From Georhizobium profundi (GTDB lineage Bacteria > Pseudomonadota > Alphaproteobacteria > Rhizobiales > Rhizobiaceae), in NCBI RefSeq assembly GCF_003952725.1, contig NZ_CP032509.1, positions 1,636,001-1,700,000 on the forward strand: 64,000 bases of DNA. Direction: 5' to 3'. Of this stretch, positions 8,747 through 18,099 are shown one piece after another. The notes under the pieces were generated by a model. The model was not told the origin of the DNA. It saw only the letters and a list, made by a program, of their open reading frames with translations, and made no database searches. The position numbers and the translations under genes were made by a program. Position 1 is the first letter of the stretch. Every line of letters starts with the position of its first letter.

Positions 8747-9898
8747 TCAACGCTGAATAAGTTCAAGCTTATGTTTGGACAGCGCTTCCGGCGCGCCCGG
8801 CGTCGTCAGATAGGTTTGCCCGAGCGTCATGGCGACGCCTGCGTCGGAGTCCATGATGATCATGTGGACGAAGAGCGACATGTCCGGCTCGATCGGCTGC
8901 GGGCTGCCCTGGTAAAACATCTGGTGTTCCATCCATGACGGCGCAAAGCGCGCGCCGAGCGAGTAGCCGCAAGCGTTCAGCCGGTGACGGGCAAGGCCAC
9001 GCTCATCCATCACCCTGGCATGAACGTCGAAAACCTCGCCAAAGGTGTGACCCGTCGTCAGCACCGGCTCGATCTGCTGGATCGCATCGAGGCAGGCGTC
9101 GAAAAGCTCGATGTGGCGCTGCTTGGGCTTGCCGATCATGATCGTGCGCATCATGGCGGCATGGTAGCGCGCGCTGGTGCCGGCCCACTCGAGCGTCAGT
9201 TGATCGGTCTTGTTGAGCTTGCGACGACCCGATTTGGAGCGGCAGAGCAGGGCATCGTCGCCCGAGCCGATGATGAACTCATTGCCGGGATACTCGCCGT
9301 CGCCAGCCAGTACGGCGCCCTGCATGGCAGCCAACAGATCCGCTTCGCGTGCACCGGGCTCGATCAGCGGCAAGGCCGCGTCGAGCGCGGCATCGGCGAG
9401 CTTTGCCGCCTTGCGCACATGCACGATCTCGGCCGGGCTCTTGGTAAGGCGCAGATTGCTGACGACGTAGGATGCATCGATGATCTTGCCGAAGGATTGG
9501 AGCTGGTTGTCCAGTCGGCGCGTGTTCGTTCCGGTCAGCCCGTGCGTGTCGTATTCGACGCCGATGCGCGCGCCGAGCAGGTCCATCTCGTCGAGCAGGT
9601 TCTTCAGTTCCACCGTCGGATCGGCGTTGGCGCGATCGGTCCACACGGTGATGTTCTCGATCGTGGACGTGTGGCGTGCCTGACGAAGATCGGCCGAGCG
9701 CGTCAGAAGGCTCATCTGCCCATCGGCCTTCACGATCAGGCTCTGGAAGAAGCAGAAGCCGAAGGTGTCGTAACCGGTCAGCCAGTACATGCTCTCCTGG
9801 GCAAACAAAAGCAGCGCGTCGAGCCGCTCCTCCTTCATGGCCATGAGCAACCGTTCGAGACGGCCGGAATATTCTTCCGGGGCAAAGCGCGGGGCCAT
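8747..9898 (-). CDS. M24 (pita-bread) family protein lacking canonical metal ligands
   Basis: The 383-residue protein has the two-domain creatinase/aminopeptidase P fold. The N-terminal domain starts ERLDALLLFAQESMYWLTGYDTFGF, and the C-terminal domain starts at RLTKSPAEIVHVRKAA. Where metallopeptidases of this fold have Asp-Asp-His-Glu-Glu, this protein reads LTLEWAG, YHAAMMRT, ACGYSLGARFAPSW and LFVHMII, so most metal ligands are changed. The GYSLG segment resembles the metal-free creatinase/ectoine-hydrolase branch. It may hydrolyse a C-N bond in a small molecule rather than act as a peptidase. It is 5 bases downstream of pgeF, so the two are probably co-transcribed. Confidence 0.85.
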   Translation of the reverse strand: MAPRFAPEEYSGRLERLLMAMKEERLDALLLFAQESMYWLTGYDTFGFCFFQSLIVKADGQMSLLTRSADLRQARHTSTIENITVWTDRANADPTVELKNLLDEMDLLGARIGVEYDTHGLTGTNTRRLDNQLQSFGKIIDASYVVSNLRLTKSPAEIVHVRKAAKLADAALDAALPLIEPGAREADLLAAMQGAVLAGDGEYPGNEFIIGSGDDALLCRSKSGRRKLNKTDQLTLEWAGTSARYHAAMMRTIMIGKPKQRHIELFDACLDAIQQIEPVLTTGHTFGEVFDVHARVMDERGLARHRLNACGYSLGARFAPSWMEHQMFYQGSPQPIEPDMSLFVHMIIMDSDAGVAMTLGQTYLTTPGAPEALSKHKLELIQR

Positions 9899-9903
9899 GG
9901 GGG

Positions 9904-10698
9904 TTACTCCGTGATTGCGATCGCTGCGATCTGCCGACCGTAGTCCGGCTCGCCGCGATGGGTGGTGCGCCTATAGGAGAAGAAGGCGGCCTCGTCTTCA
10001 TAGGTGCAGTGGCCGGTCGATTCTGCCGCGACGCCGGCCCGCTTCAAACGGTGAAGCGTGTAGGCCGGCAGATCGAACATGGCATGCCCGGCACGATCGG
10101 AATCGGCAAAAAAGCGCTGGTTGTCGGGATCAGCGTCTGTGAAACGCTCCACGAACTCCGGGCCGACCTCGTAATTGCGCACGCTGATGGATGGGCCGAG
10201 GCTTGCTCGGATCGACCGACGGTCGGCACCAAGGTTCTCCATGGCGGCGATCGTATTTTCCAGCACGCCGGTCAGGGCGCCGCGCCAACCTGCGTGTGCC
10301 GCTCCGACGACGCCTGCATCCGGGTCGCAGAACAGGATGGGTCCGCAATCGGCCGTCAAGACGCCGATGACGACGCCGGGGATGTTGGTGACCACGGCGT
10401 CCGCCTTCGGGCGCTCGTCCCCGAAAGAGCCGGTGGCGACAACCACATCCGGCGAATGGATCTGATGCGGCGTGGCGAGATCGTCGATCGACCGGTTGAA
10501 ATGGCCGCAGACACGCACGCGATTCTCGATGACTGCATCCCGCTCGTCATTGGAGCCGAGGCCCACATTAAGGCCCTGATAGATCCCTTGGGAAACACCG
10601 CCGTGGCGGGTGAAAAACCCATGTCTGATAGGGGTTCCGCTCGTCGCCTGCGCGATCAGATCGCTCTCGATCGGCTGGGGTGGTGAAGTGGCAAGCAT
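9904..10698 (-). CDS. pgeF: Peptidoglycan editing factor / laccase-domain protein
   Basis: The 264-residue protein belongs to the YfiH/LACC1 family. Visible metal and active-site motifs are the HQIHSPDVV histidine, TADCGPILF (cysteine), AHAGWRGALTGVLENTI (histidine and arginine) and LGPSISVRNYEVGPEF. E. coli PgeF removes muropeptides with misplaced serine; other members are purine-nucleoside-cleaving. I took the ATG at 10698 rather than the TTG one codon upstream. It is preceded by the MidA-like methyltransferase gene (gap 70 bases) and followed closely by the M24 gene. Confidence 0.93.
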   Translation of the reverse strand: MLATSPPQPIESDLIAQATSGTPIRHGFFTRHGGVSQGIYQGLNVGLGSNDERDAVIENRVRVCGHFNRSIDDLATPHQIHSPDVVVATGSFGDERPKADAVVTNIPGVVIGVLTADCGPILFCDPDAGVVGAAHAGWRGALTGVLENTIAAMENLGADRRSIRASLGPSISVRNYEVGPEFVERFTDADPDNQRFFADSDRAGHAMFDLPAYTLHRLKRAGVAAESTGHCTYEDEAAFFSYRRTTHRGEPDYGRQIAAIAITE

Positions 10699-10768
10699 CA
10701 ATCGTCCCGTCCCTTGGTCGAAGCGCGGCGATGGTGGCGACGGCTCGGCAGTCTGTCAATCATCAAGC

Positions 10769-11908
10769 TCAGCGGCCCTTGGCGGCGGGTTCGCCGAAGC
10801 GTGCAAAGGGAGCGAAATCCATCGGCTGGCCGGAGATCGCAAGCACCTTGAACAATTCGCCCATCCGCCCTGGCCCCGTCCCTGCGATACGGTCCACCGC
10901 AACTTCGATCGCCTTTTGCGTTTCCCGGTCCTTGTCCGCACCGAGCCGGCCCGCGCGATCAAGTAGACCAAGGCCGAGGAGAAAGTCGCTCTGGCAGGTC
11001 AGGCCGAGCACGTGTGCGCCCGAAGCCTGTGCAGCGGCGCTAAGGCTCGCGAAATCCACATGGCTGGTCAGGTCGGCTTCGCCGGGATGCGCCAGCGGAT
11101 CGTCAAAGGCGTGGTTGCGCATGGCCTGCAGGGTGTCGCCGAAACCCGCCACGCGATGACCGTAGTCGATGACAGCGGCAAGCCCGCCTTGAGCGCGAAG
11201 TTTCGTCGCGAGCGCGGCCATGAACGCTTCGCGAATGGGCGAGGCTTCGAACACGGTGCCCTCAGGCTGGCTTTCCCAGTCATGAGGGAGAGCGCTTGCC
11301 TCGATTACCGCCGGTCCGATGCCGAAGGTGAGCTCTCCTGCCAGGTCGAGGCCAATGACCTTTTCGCGAAAGGCCGATCCGGATTTGACGAACTGCCGGA
11401 TCGGAAGCGCGTCGAACAGCTCGTTGGCGGCAAGCAGCATGTGCCCCTTCGGCACATCTTCGAGGCGCTCGTGCCATGAGCAGCGATCGGCATAATCCCG
11501 CAGCGTTTCGGCCTGGATGGCGCGAAGCCGCGGGCTCGTCTCCACGAGGTGGGCGCTCCAGCCGGCCATGTCGGCGCCCAGCACCTTGCGGATCGTGCGC
11601 AGCATGTCCTTCATCAGCGTGCCGCGGCCCGGTCCCAGTTCCACCAGGCGCACCGGTCTAGGCATTCCGGCCGCCTGCCAGCCGCCGAGCAGGAAGATCG
11701 CGATCATTTCGCCGAAAAGCTGCGTGACCTCCGGTGCGGTAATGAAATCACCAGACGCACCGAACGGCTCGCGGGTCATGTAATAGCCGTGTTGCGGATC
11801 GGACAGGCATATATGGAAGTAGTCGGAGACGCTGAGCGGTCCGCCCGTTTCGATCAGGCGGACGATCTTGTCGGCAAGTGGTGTCTTGCGCGGTGGGCGC
11901 CCGCTCAT
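10769..11908 (-). CDS. SAM-dependent methyltransferase, NDUFAF7/MidA family
   Basis: The 379-residue protein has the MidA-family N-terminus (MTREPFGASGDFITAPEVTQ, then LFGEMIAIFLLGGW) and the SAM loop VELGPGRGTLMKDMLRTI. Mitochondrial NDUFAF7 symmetrically dimethylates an arginine of the complex I subunit NDUFS2, and the bacterial homologue is thought to act on NuoD or a similar protein. The ATG at 11908 sits one base after the lgt stop, with the lgt coding end supplying the ribosome-binding context, so I prefer it to an in-frame ATG 14 codons upstream. The pair lgt-midA followed by pgeF is a conserved rhizobial string. Confidence 0.92.
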   Translation of the reverse strand: MSGRPPRKTPLADKIVRLIETGGPLSVSDYFHICLSDPQHGYYMTREPFGASGDFITAPEVTQLFGEMIAIFLLGGWQAAGMPRPVRLVELGPGRGTLMKDMLRTIRKVLGADMAGWSAHLVETSPRLRAIQAETLRDYADRCSWHERLEDVPKGHMLLAANELFDALPIRQFVKSGSAFREKVIGLDLAGELTFGIGPAVIEASALPHDWESQPEGTVFEASPIREAFMAALATKLRAQGGLAAVIDYGHRVAGFGDTLQAMRNHAFDDPLAHPGEADLTSHVDFASLSAAAQASGAHVLGLTCQSDFLLGLGLLDRAGRLGADKDRETQKAIEVAVDRIAGTGPGRMGELFKVLAISGQPMDFAPFARFGEPAAKGR

Positions 11909-11909
11909 G

Positions 11910-12770
11910 TCAGGATGGAGCGCCACTGGTCGAAGCCGCCTTGCGGCCACCAGCCGTGGCCATGGCCCACAGGCCAGCAGCGAGCATCGGCAACGACAGC
12001 AGCATGCCCATGGTCAGCCAGCCGCCCGATAGGTAGCCGATATGAGCGTCCGGTTCGCGGAAGAACTCCACGAAAATGCGCGAGGCCGCATAACCGGCGA
12101 CGAACGTGCCGGCAATGAAGCCCGGCTGCTTCAGCTTGCGGCCGAAATGGATGAGCAGCCAGATCACGACGAAGAGCACGACGCCTTCAAGCGCTGCCTC
12201 GTAGAGCTGGCTTGGATGGCGCGGCTCCGGTCCGCCTGTCGGGAAGACGAACGCCCATGGCACGTCCGTCGGCCGTCCCCAGAGCTCCGAATTGATGAAG
12301 TTCGCGAGGCGTCCGAACAGAAGGCCGACCGGAACGACGGCAGCCACGGTGTCGAGCAGCGTCCAGGCCGGGATCTGGCGCGATCGCGCAAACAGGATGA
12401 TCGCGATCGTCGTGCCGAGGAAGCCGCCATGGAATGACATGCCCCCGGTCCAGACGGCGAAGATCGACAGGGGGTTCGCGAGGAAACTCGCGAAATCGTA
12501 AAACAGCACATAACCGATGCGCCCGCCGGCGACGATGCCGACCGCCGCCCACAACAGGAAGTCATCGAGATCCGTCAGCGTCATGGGCGCCCGGCCTGTC
12601 GGCCACAGACGCTCGTTCGCGACGAGCCTGCGGGCATAGATCCAGCCGAGGATGATGCCGGCCACATAGGCCAGTCCGTACCAGCGAACGGCAATCGGGC
12701 CGATCTGCACGATGACGGGATCGATCGTCGGGAAGGGGAGGACCGCAAGCGGTGTCAGGAGATAGTCCAA
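11910..12770 (-). CDS. lgt: Prolipoprotein diacylglyceryl transferase
   Basis: This 286-residue inner-membrane enzyme moves diacylglycerol from phosphatidylglycerol to the lipobox cysteine of prolipoproteins. It has seven hydrophobic segments and the Lgt signature [20 protein letters not shown], followed by [13 protein letters not shown]. The N-terminal [21 protein letters not shown] is also typical. It heads the leftward string of midA, pgeF, M24, lipoprotein and prs. At least three predicted lipoproteins or secreted envelope proteins in the window would depend on it or related processing. Confidence 0.96.
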   Translation of the reverse strand: MDYLLTPLAVLPFPTIDPVIVQIGPIAVRWYGLAYVAGIILGWIYARRLVANERLWPTGRAPMTLTDLDDFLLWAAVGIVAGGRIGYVLFYDFASFLANPLSIFAVWTGGMSFHGGFLGTTIAIILFARSRQIPAWTLLDTVAAVVPVGLLFGRLANFINSELWGRPTDVPWAFVFPTGGPEPRHPSQLYEAALEGVVLFVVIWLLIHFGRKLKQPGFIAGTFVAGYAASRIFVEFFREPDAHIGYLSGGWLTMGMLLSLPMLAAGLWAMATAGGRKAASTSGAPS

Positions 12771-12945
12771 GCTCTCGGAACCCTGGTTGATGGCGGGCGG
12801 AAGATGACGGTGGAACGTGGTGTGGTCAAGGCGCGAGACACAAACGTCCCGACCATCCTCTATTCGCTTGAATTTAGGGCCTCGCGCTCCTAGTTCGAAG
12901 GCTTAAAGGTCGTGGTCGGCCTGACAGAGACAGAAAGGGTACTTC

Positions 12946-13248
12946 ATGGCCTCCGGATCGAACCGAATCCTCGACGAATTCGCCAAGCTGATGACCGACG
13001 CCGCCGGCACGGCGCAAAGCGTGCGGCAGGAATTCGAAACGGCATTCCGCAGCCAGGCCGAACGCGTCTTGAACACGATGGACGTGGTCAAGCGCGAGGA
13101 ATTCGAGGCCGTGCGCGACATGGCGATCAAGGCGCGCGACGAGAACGAGCGTCTCCTCAAGCGCATCGAAGCCCTCGAAGGCAAACTCGCGTCGAGCACG
13201 ACCGCCACAGGCACGACCGCGACGGGCACGACCGACAAGATCGGCTGA
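12946..13248 (+). CDS. UbiK/YqiC-family accessory factor (BMFP)
   Basis: This 100-residue coiled-coil protein begins MASGSNRILDEFAKLMTDAAG and continues with VRQEFETAFRSQAERVLNTMDVVKREEFEAVRDMAIKARDENERLLKRIEALE, the BMFP fold. In Salmonella and E. coli the homologue UbiK trimerises, binds membrane and helps late ubiquinone synthesis. The tail is a short Thr/Gly/Ala repeat (TATGTTATGTT). It is divergent from lgt; an AAAGGG ribosome-binding site precedes the ATG. A role in ubiquinone synthesis is inferred from the family only. Confidence 0.88.
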   Translation: MASGSNRILDEFAKLMTDAAGTAQSVRQEFETAFRSQAERVLNTMDVVKREEFEAVRDMAIKARDENERLLKRIEALEGKLASSTTATGTTATGTTDKIG

Positions 13249-13646
13249 TCGTCGCTGGATCATCGGTGCTGGCCCGGGACATGCCGCGGGTCGTCGACAC
13301 ACTTATCCATAGATTTTTAATCATGCCCTTCCGGCTCCGGCCGGAGGGAAAAAGACGAGGCGGCAGAGTCAGTTATGACTCACCGCTGAATCTGTCTGGC
13401 AGGAACTGTCCACACCCCATTTCCATCCTCCGCCGTGACAGGGCTGGCGCAAGCAATCTCCCGTTATAGACTGATTTTTAATGATGATTCGAAACGGGCT
13501 CTTTGAGTTCGGCTTGGCGCATGATGCGCTTGGTGAACACGGATCGTCGTCCAAGGGGTAGGTCCGGCAAGACTGTCGCATAAGCGCCGCGGTTTCCTGA
13601 TGAGAGGGATACGGGTGCGATGGTTCCGGCTGACAAAGGGTGTGGC
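13249..13646. other. Intergenic stretch before the YbjN-like gene
   Basis: These 398 bases hold no gene I can support. Visible items are a GC-rich palindrome region around CCGGCTCCGGCCGG (13331-13345), a single DnaA-box-like TTATCCATA (13303-13311) and a perfect GCGCAT-G-ATGCGC inverted repeat at 13517-13529 that could be an operator or hairpin upstream of the YbjN-like gene. None has a clear partner, so I assign no function. Confidence 0.4.
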
Positions 13647-14147
13647 ATGAGCCTTCAGGAAGTGAGCTTCGAACGCGCAACGAATCCGGTCGATATGATC
13701 GAGTTCGTAGCTGCGACGAACCAATGGTCGTTCGAACGCTCAGGCGAAGACGAAATCGCCATGACAGTCGAAGGCAAGTGGTCCGACTACCACATCTCCT
13801 TCTCCTGGATGGAAGAGTTCGAGGCGCTGCATCTGGCCTGCGCCTTCGACATGAAGGTTGCGCCGAGCCGCGTCACCGAGGTCGTGCGGCTTCTGTCGCT
13901 GGTCAACAGCCAGGTGCTGATGGGCCATTTCGATCTGTGGGAGCAGGAAGACGTCGTGATCTTCCGTCAGTCGCTGCTGCTGGCCGGCGGTGCGGAGCCG
14001 ACCAACCAGCAGGTGGAAGTGCTGCTTTCGAGCGCGCTCGAGACTTGCGAGATCTATTTCCAGGCTTTCCAGTTCGTGGTCTGGTCCGGCATGGAAGCGA
14101 AGAGCGCTCTGGAAACGGTTCTGTTCGAGACCGTCGGCGAGGCTTGA
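13647..14147 (+). CDS. YbjN domain-containing protein
   Basis: The 166-residue protein has the YbjN/type III-chaperone-like fold. Its sequence opens MSLQEVSFERATNPVDMIEFV and continues with a beta-rich stretch SFERSGEDEIAMTVEGKWSDYHISFSW, then helices with LLSLVNSQVLMGHFDLWEQEDVVIFRQSL. YbjN proteins are small cytosolic proteins of unclear role that can relieve folding or temperature-sensitive defects. I chose the ATG at 13647, which has AAAGGG six bases upstream, over an ATG nine codons earlier. It lies just before proC, whose TTG start is five bases after its stop, so they are probably co-expressed. Confidence 0.88.
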   Translation: MSLQEVSFERATNPVDMIEFVAATNQWSFERSGEDEIAMTVEGKWSDYHISFSWMEEFEALHLACAFDMKVAPSRVTEVVRLLSLVNSQVLMGHFDLWEQEDVVIFRQSLLLAGGAEPTNQQVEVLLSSALETCEIYFQAFQFVVWSGMEAKSALETVLFETVGEA

Positions 14148-14151
14148 GGCC

Positions 14152-14985
14152 TTGGCGATCGGAGATATCGCAGCACACGGGCCTGTCGTCCTCGTTGGCG
14201 CAGGCAATATGGGCGGCGCCATGCTGCGCGGCTGGGTCGCCGCCGGCCTGTCGGGCGCGGATATCCGCATCGTCGATCCAAATCCATCTCCAGCGATGTC
14301 GGCCTATTGCGAGGCATCGGGCATCCAGATCGATGCGGCCGCTTCCGGTGACGTGAAGGCCGGCATCCTCTTTGTCGCGGTCAAGCCGCAGGCCATGGCG
14401 GCAGTGCTGCCGACCCTGCGTCCCCTTGTCGATGCACGAACGGTTGTCGTTTCGGTCGCTGCCGGCACGACGATCGACACTCTTCGCGAGGGGCTGGGAG
14501 CGGAAGCAGTCGTGCGCGCCATGCCGAACACGCCGGCCATGGTCGGGCGGGGCATTACTGCGGCCGTTCCGACGCACGCCGTCGATGACCGGCAGAAATC
14601 TGCGGTCGATGCGTTGCTCGCCGTTTCCGGTCCGGTGGAATGGCTGGACGACGAAGCGCTCATCGATGCGGTCACGGCTGTCTCGGGCAGCGGGCCGGCC
14701 TATGCGTTTTATCTGGTTGAATGCATCGCAGAAGCTGGCCGCAAGGCCGGCCTTCCGGAAGATCTGGCGATGCGCCTTGCGCGGGCCACCGTCTCCGGTG
14801 CCGGGGAACTGATGCATCGTTCATCCGATGATGCCGGGACGCTCCGCAAGAACGTAACCTCGCCCAACGGCACCACTGCGGCGGCGCTCTCCGTGCTGAT
14901 GGAAGACGGCGCGATGCAGGCCCTCTTCGACCGGGCCGTTGCAGCCGCCAAGAACCGATCCGAAGAACTGTCCAAGAGCGAATGA
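14152..14985 (+). CDS. proC: Pyrroline-5-carboxylate reductase
   Basis: This 277-residue enzyme makes the last step of proline synthesis, reducing pyrroline-5-carboxylate with NAD(P)H. The Rossmann loop [17 protein letters not shown] is at the N-terminus and the C-terminal signature [24 protein letters not shown] is intact. I read the start as TTG at 14152, directly after the YbjN-like stop: this gives [21 protein letters not shown], whereas the longer open frame overlaps YbjN and is not ProC-like. The stop overlaps the ATG of the CsaA-like gene by 4 bases. Confidence 0.95.
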   Translation: MAIGDIAAHGPVVLVGAGNMGGAMLRGWVAAGLSGADIRIVDPNPSPAMSAYCEASGIQIDAAASGDVKAGILFVAVKPQAMAAVLPTLRPLVDARTVVVSVAAGTTIDTLREGLGAEAVVRAMPNTPAMVGRGITAAVPTHAVDDRQKSAVDALLAVSGPVEWLDDEALIDAVTAVSGSGPAYAFYLVECIAEAGRKAGLPEDLAMRLARATVSGAGELMHRSSDDAGTLRKNVTSPNGTTAAALSVLMEDGAMQALFDRAVAAAKNRSEELSKSE

Positions 14986-15335
14986 TGAGCGAAGAGACGA
15001 GTGCCGAGATCGCATGGAGCGACTTCGAAAAAGTCGATATCCGCGTTGGCACGATCGTGGAAGCAGAGCCGTTTCCGGAGGCACGCAAGCCGGCGATCAA
15101 GCTCAGGATCGACTTCGGGCCGCTCGGCATCAAGAAGTCGTCGGCGCAGATCACCAAGCATTATGAGCCCGGTGAGCTCGTTGGACGCCAGGTCATCGCG
15201 GTGGTGAACTTCCCACCGCGACAGATCGGCCCGATGCGCTCGGAAGTGCTGACGCTCGGATTGCCGGATGAAGAAGGTCAGGTCGTGCTGGCAGCAGTCG
15301 ACAAGATCGTGCCGAATGGCGGCCGCCTGTTCTGA
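14982..15335 (+). CDS. tRNA-binding-domain protein, CsaA-like
   Basis: The 117-residue protein is a single OB-fold tRNA-binding (EMAP/CsaA) domain: [44 protein letters not shown] and [24 protein letters not shown]. Such dimers bind tRNA, and B. subtilis CsaA also acts as a chaperone linked to secretion. Two ATGs are possible (14982 or 14985); the first overlaps the proC stop as ATGA, giving translational coupling. The real partner or role here is not known. Confidence 0.92.
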   Translation: MMSEETSAEIAWSDFEKVDIRVGTIVEAEPFPEARKPAIKLRIDFGPLGIKKSSAQITKHYEPGELVGRQVIAVVNFPPRQIGPMRSEVLTLGLPDEEGQVVLAAVDKIVPNGGRLF

Positions 15336-15474
15336 TACAACTCAACCTCTGCCTTAACCTTTTCGCCACCACGCAGCTCAAATCTCGGCAACATCCGGAG
15401 AGTGTCCATTTCGGTTGACGTCGTCTTAGGGTTTCATCCTCAAAGGTGACGCCGTCAACGGGCAGGGCGTGGGT

Positions 15475-16626
15475 ATGGGTTTCGATCAAGTGTCACTTCT
15501 TGCAGCGATCGGTTTTTCCGGCGCTGCATTGTGTCTCACCCTGCTGGGCGCCTGGATGGGGTCGCGCGCCGATCTCTTCCTGCTGAATTGGTCGGGCGGA
15601 TTGGCAGCCATCGTGGTGGGCGTGATCCTGTTTGCGATGCTCGACGAAAGCTACAATGAACCCCTGCAGTGGGCCTCGTTCATGGCCTTTCTCTCGGGGT
15701 TCGGGTTGATCTATGGCGGGTCGATGCAGTTTCGAACCGGGCGCGCCAACTGGCGTCTGGTCGGGTTTGCCGTCTTCGCGGGTGTCGCACCAACCACCGT
15801 CGCCTTTCTTCTCGGTTACTCCGGCATCGGGACGATCGTCGGTAACGTGATGATCGGCGTGATCCTGCTTTTGATCGCAAGAGAATACTGGACCGGCCGT
15901 AAGGAAGTGCCGCTCGCCATGACGACCGGCGCCATGCTTTACGTCGCCACTGCGATCTCGTTCTTCCTCTGCGGCTTCGTCCTTGTTGCGGAGGAGCGGT
16001 GGGTCCTGACCGAGCGGCCTTCCAACTGGGCTGAAGACCTGAATTCGATCGTTGCTATCATCGGCCTCACCGGCATCGGCGCGCTATCGCTCGGCGTCAA
16101 CCAGTCGCGTATCGCGCGCTATCATCATCTTCAGGCACAGACCGACCCGCTGACCGGCCTTTTGAACCGGCGCGGGCTGGCGGAGCGCTATGGCGCTGTC
16201 ACGCAAAATGCCCGCTCGGCCGTCATCGTCTTCGACCTCGATCGCTTCAAGGCGATCAATGATCTCTACGGCCACGGGGTGGGCGATGTCGTGCTGTCGC
16301 GATTTGCAGGCGTGATGAGGGCGAATATCCGTTCGACAGACATTGCGGCCCGGTTCGGGGGCGAGGAGTTCTGCGTGATTCTCCAGGATGCCGACCAGCG
16401 GACGGCGGTCGCAATCGCGGAGCGCATCCGGCACGAATTGGCGGCGCAACTTTTCGCCGCCGAGGGTCGCAGCATCGCTGCCACCGTGAGCGCCGGCGTT
16501 ACGGTGAGCTCGGAGCGCGGCCAGCCGATAGATGCGCTGATCGCCGTTGCCGATGACGCGCTCTACCGGGCCAAGACCGAGGGGCGCAACCGCGTCCGAA
16601 GCGGTCCGTATCCTCGAGCTGCCTGA
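15475..16626 (+). CDS. Membrane diguanylate cyclase (7TM-GGDEF)
   Basis: The 383-residue protein has about seven transmembrane segments in residues 5-215, then a GGDEF domain starting QTDPLTGLLNRRGLAERYG. It has the active-site sequence RFGGEEFCVILQDAD and an RxxD inhibitory site (RSTD) five residues before GGEEF, so it should make cyclic-di-GMP and be product-inhibited. The membrane part is a sensor of unknown ligand and does not look like a CHASE domain. I chose the ATG at 15475 over a GTG two codons upstream. It stands alone, 133 bases after the CsaA-like gene, and ends facing the sensor kinase gene. Confidence 0.92.
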   Translation: MGFDQVSLLAAIGFSGAALCLTLLGAWMGSRADLFLLNWSGGLAAIVVGVILFAMLDESYNEPLQWASFMAFLSGFGLIYGGSMQFRTGRANWRLVGFAVFAGVAPTTVAFLLGYSGIGTIVGNVMIGVILLLIAREYWTGRKEVPLAMTTGAMLYVATAISFFLCGFVLVAEERWVLTERPSNWAEDLNSIVAIIGLTGIGALSLGVNQSRIARYHHLQAQTDPLTGLLNRRGLAERYGAVTQNARSAVIVFDLDRFKAINDLYGHGVGDVVLSRFAGVMRANIRSTDIAARFGGEEFCVILQDADQRTAVAIAERIRHELAAQLFAAEGRSIAATVSAGVTVSSERGQPIDALIAVADDALYRAKTEGRNRVRSGPYPRAA

Positions 16627-16644
16627 CGGTTCAGGTCGCGTCTG

Positions 16645-18084
16645 TCACGCCGGGACGCGGATGATTGCGCGCAGGCCGCCGATGGGGCTGTCGTCCAGCA
16701 TCACGTCGCCGCCATGGCTGCGTGCGATGTCGCGGGCGATGGCGAGGCCGAGCCCGGTGCCGCTCTCGTTGAGATTTCGCGCTTCATCCAGCCGGAAAAA
16801 CGGCTTGAAGACATCCTCGCGCGCCTTCAGCGGAATACCGGGGCCGTCGTCATCGACCGTGATCGTCAGCCATCGCGGCCCGTGGACCGCTGTGAGGCGC
16901 ACATTGTCGGCATATCGAAACGCGTTCGACGTGAGGTTGTGGACGAGCCGCGAGAAGGCGTTCGGCCGGACGTTGACCAGCGGATCTCCCTCGATCGAGA
17001 TCATGATGCCGGATTCGAGCAGTGCCGCCTCGTCGCGGATACGGCCGAACAGGGTTTCGATGTTCAGCGTGCCGATGTCTTCCTCCGCTTCCCCCTTGGC
17101 GAAGGAGAGATAGCCTTCCAGCATCAACTGCATGTCCTCGACATCCTGGTTGAGGCTTTTGACCTCCGGGCCATCGCCCAGGAAGGCCAGTTGCAGCTTG
17201 AAGCGCGTGAGGATGGTGCGCAGATCGTGGCTGACGCCCGATAGCATCGCCGTGCGCTGCTCGATCTGTCGCTCGATGCGCTCGCGCATCTGGATGAAGG
17301 CCTGGCCCGCGCGTCTCACCTCGTCGGCACCGCGCGGCTGGAAACCGGACAGCTTCTGGCCCTTGCCGAAATGCTCAGCCGCTTCCGCAAGCTTCAGGAT
17401 CGGCCGGATCTGGCCGCGCAGAAACAGAATGGCGATGGCGAGCAGAACGAGCGACGTGATCACCATCCAGAGCAGGAAGATATGGGTGTTGGACGCATAG
17501 GCCTGGCTGCGTCGCGCGAAGATCCTGAGGATCGAATTGTCCATCTGGATGCGGACTTCGACGAGATCGGAATTGCCAACGGTGTCGATCCAGAAGGGAC
17601 GGCGCACCTGGCGCGACAGTTCCTGAGACAGGATGCGATCGAGGATCGAAAAGAACGGCTTCGGCCGGGGTGGGGGCAGGTCTCCCGGCGGCTCGATGGC
17701 GATGTTGAGCGCCAGGCGCTCACGCGCGATGCGAATGATCTCGGCGTGGTCCGCTGTCTGCGGATAGGTCTCGATGACGTCGATGATCGCCGCGATGTCG
17801 CGCGTCACCGCCGTCGAGAGACGTTGCGTCACGGTCTGCCAGTGCCGCTCCATGAAGTTGAAGGCGATCACCGACTGCAGGATCACCATCGGCAGGATGA
17901 TGATCAGGAGAGCGCGTGCGTAGAGACCGCGTGGCACGCGCCGCTTGAGCCAGCGCGTCACGCGGCGCAAGCCGCTCACGGGGCGGCGGTCCTCCAGCGC
18001 ACTCACGGACAAGGCGTGCTGGCTCAGGCCCGCCTGCGACGGTGCCTGTGCCGCATCGGTCGGCTGTCTCTCGTGCCGACCCAT
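16645..18084 (-). CDS. EnvZ-like sensor histidine kinase
   Basis: The 479-residue kinase has a cytosolic N-tail of about 57 residues, transmembrane helices at about 58-77 and 201-223 with a periplasmic loop between, a HAMP region, an H-box SGVSHDLRTILTR with His at 286, and an ATPase domain with NLTSNAFRYA, DDDGPGI and GTGLGLAI. The SHDLRT form, without the usual Pro after Thr (here Ile), is noteworthy. It is 15 bases downstream of the response regulator gene and surely its partner. In rhizobia this pair corresponds to the OmpR/EnvZ-type system; the signal is likely osmotic or envelope-related, by inference. Confidence 0.93.
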   Translation of the reverse strand: MGRHERQPTDAAQAPSQAGLSQHALSVSALEDRRPVSGLRRVTRWLKRRVPRGLYARALLIIILPMVILQSVIAFNFMERHWQTVTQRLSTAVTRDIAAIIDVIETYPQTADHAEIIRIARERLALNIAIEPPGDLPPPRPKPFFSILDRILSQELSRQVRRPFWIDTVGNSDLVEVRIQMDNSILRIFARRSQAYASNTHIFLLWMVITSLVLLAIAILFLRGQIRPILKLAEAAEHFGKGQKLSGFQPRGADEVRRAGQAFIQMRERIERQIEQRTAMLSGVSHDLRTILTRFKLQLAFLGDGPEVKSLNQDVEDMQLMLEGYLSFAKGEAEEDIGTLNIETLFGRIRDEAALLESGIMISIEGDPLVNVRPNAFSRLVHNLTSNAFRYADNVRLTAVHGPRWLTITVDDDGPGIPLKAREDVFKPFFRLDEARNLNESGTGLGLAIARDIARSHGGDVMLDDSPIGGLRAIIRVPA

Positions 18085-18099
18085 CGGCCAAGCCTCCGT

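Noticed and set aside
13303..13311. DnaA-box-like TTATCCATA in the gap before the YbjN-like gene
   Set aside because: It is a single one-mismatch box with no cluster, AT-rich element or GC-skew information; not evidence for an origin.
13369..13680. Minus-strand open frame upstream of the YbjN-like gene
   Set aside because: It is Ser/Pro/Cys-rich, lacks motifs and runs into the YbjN-like start; no support as a gene.
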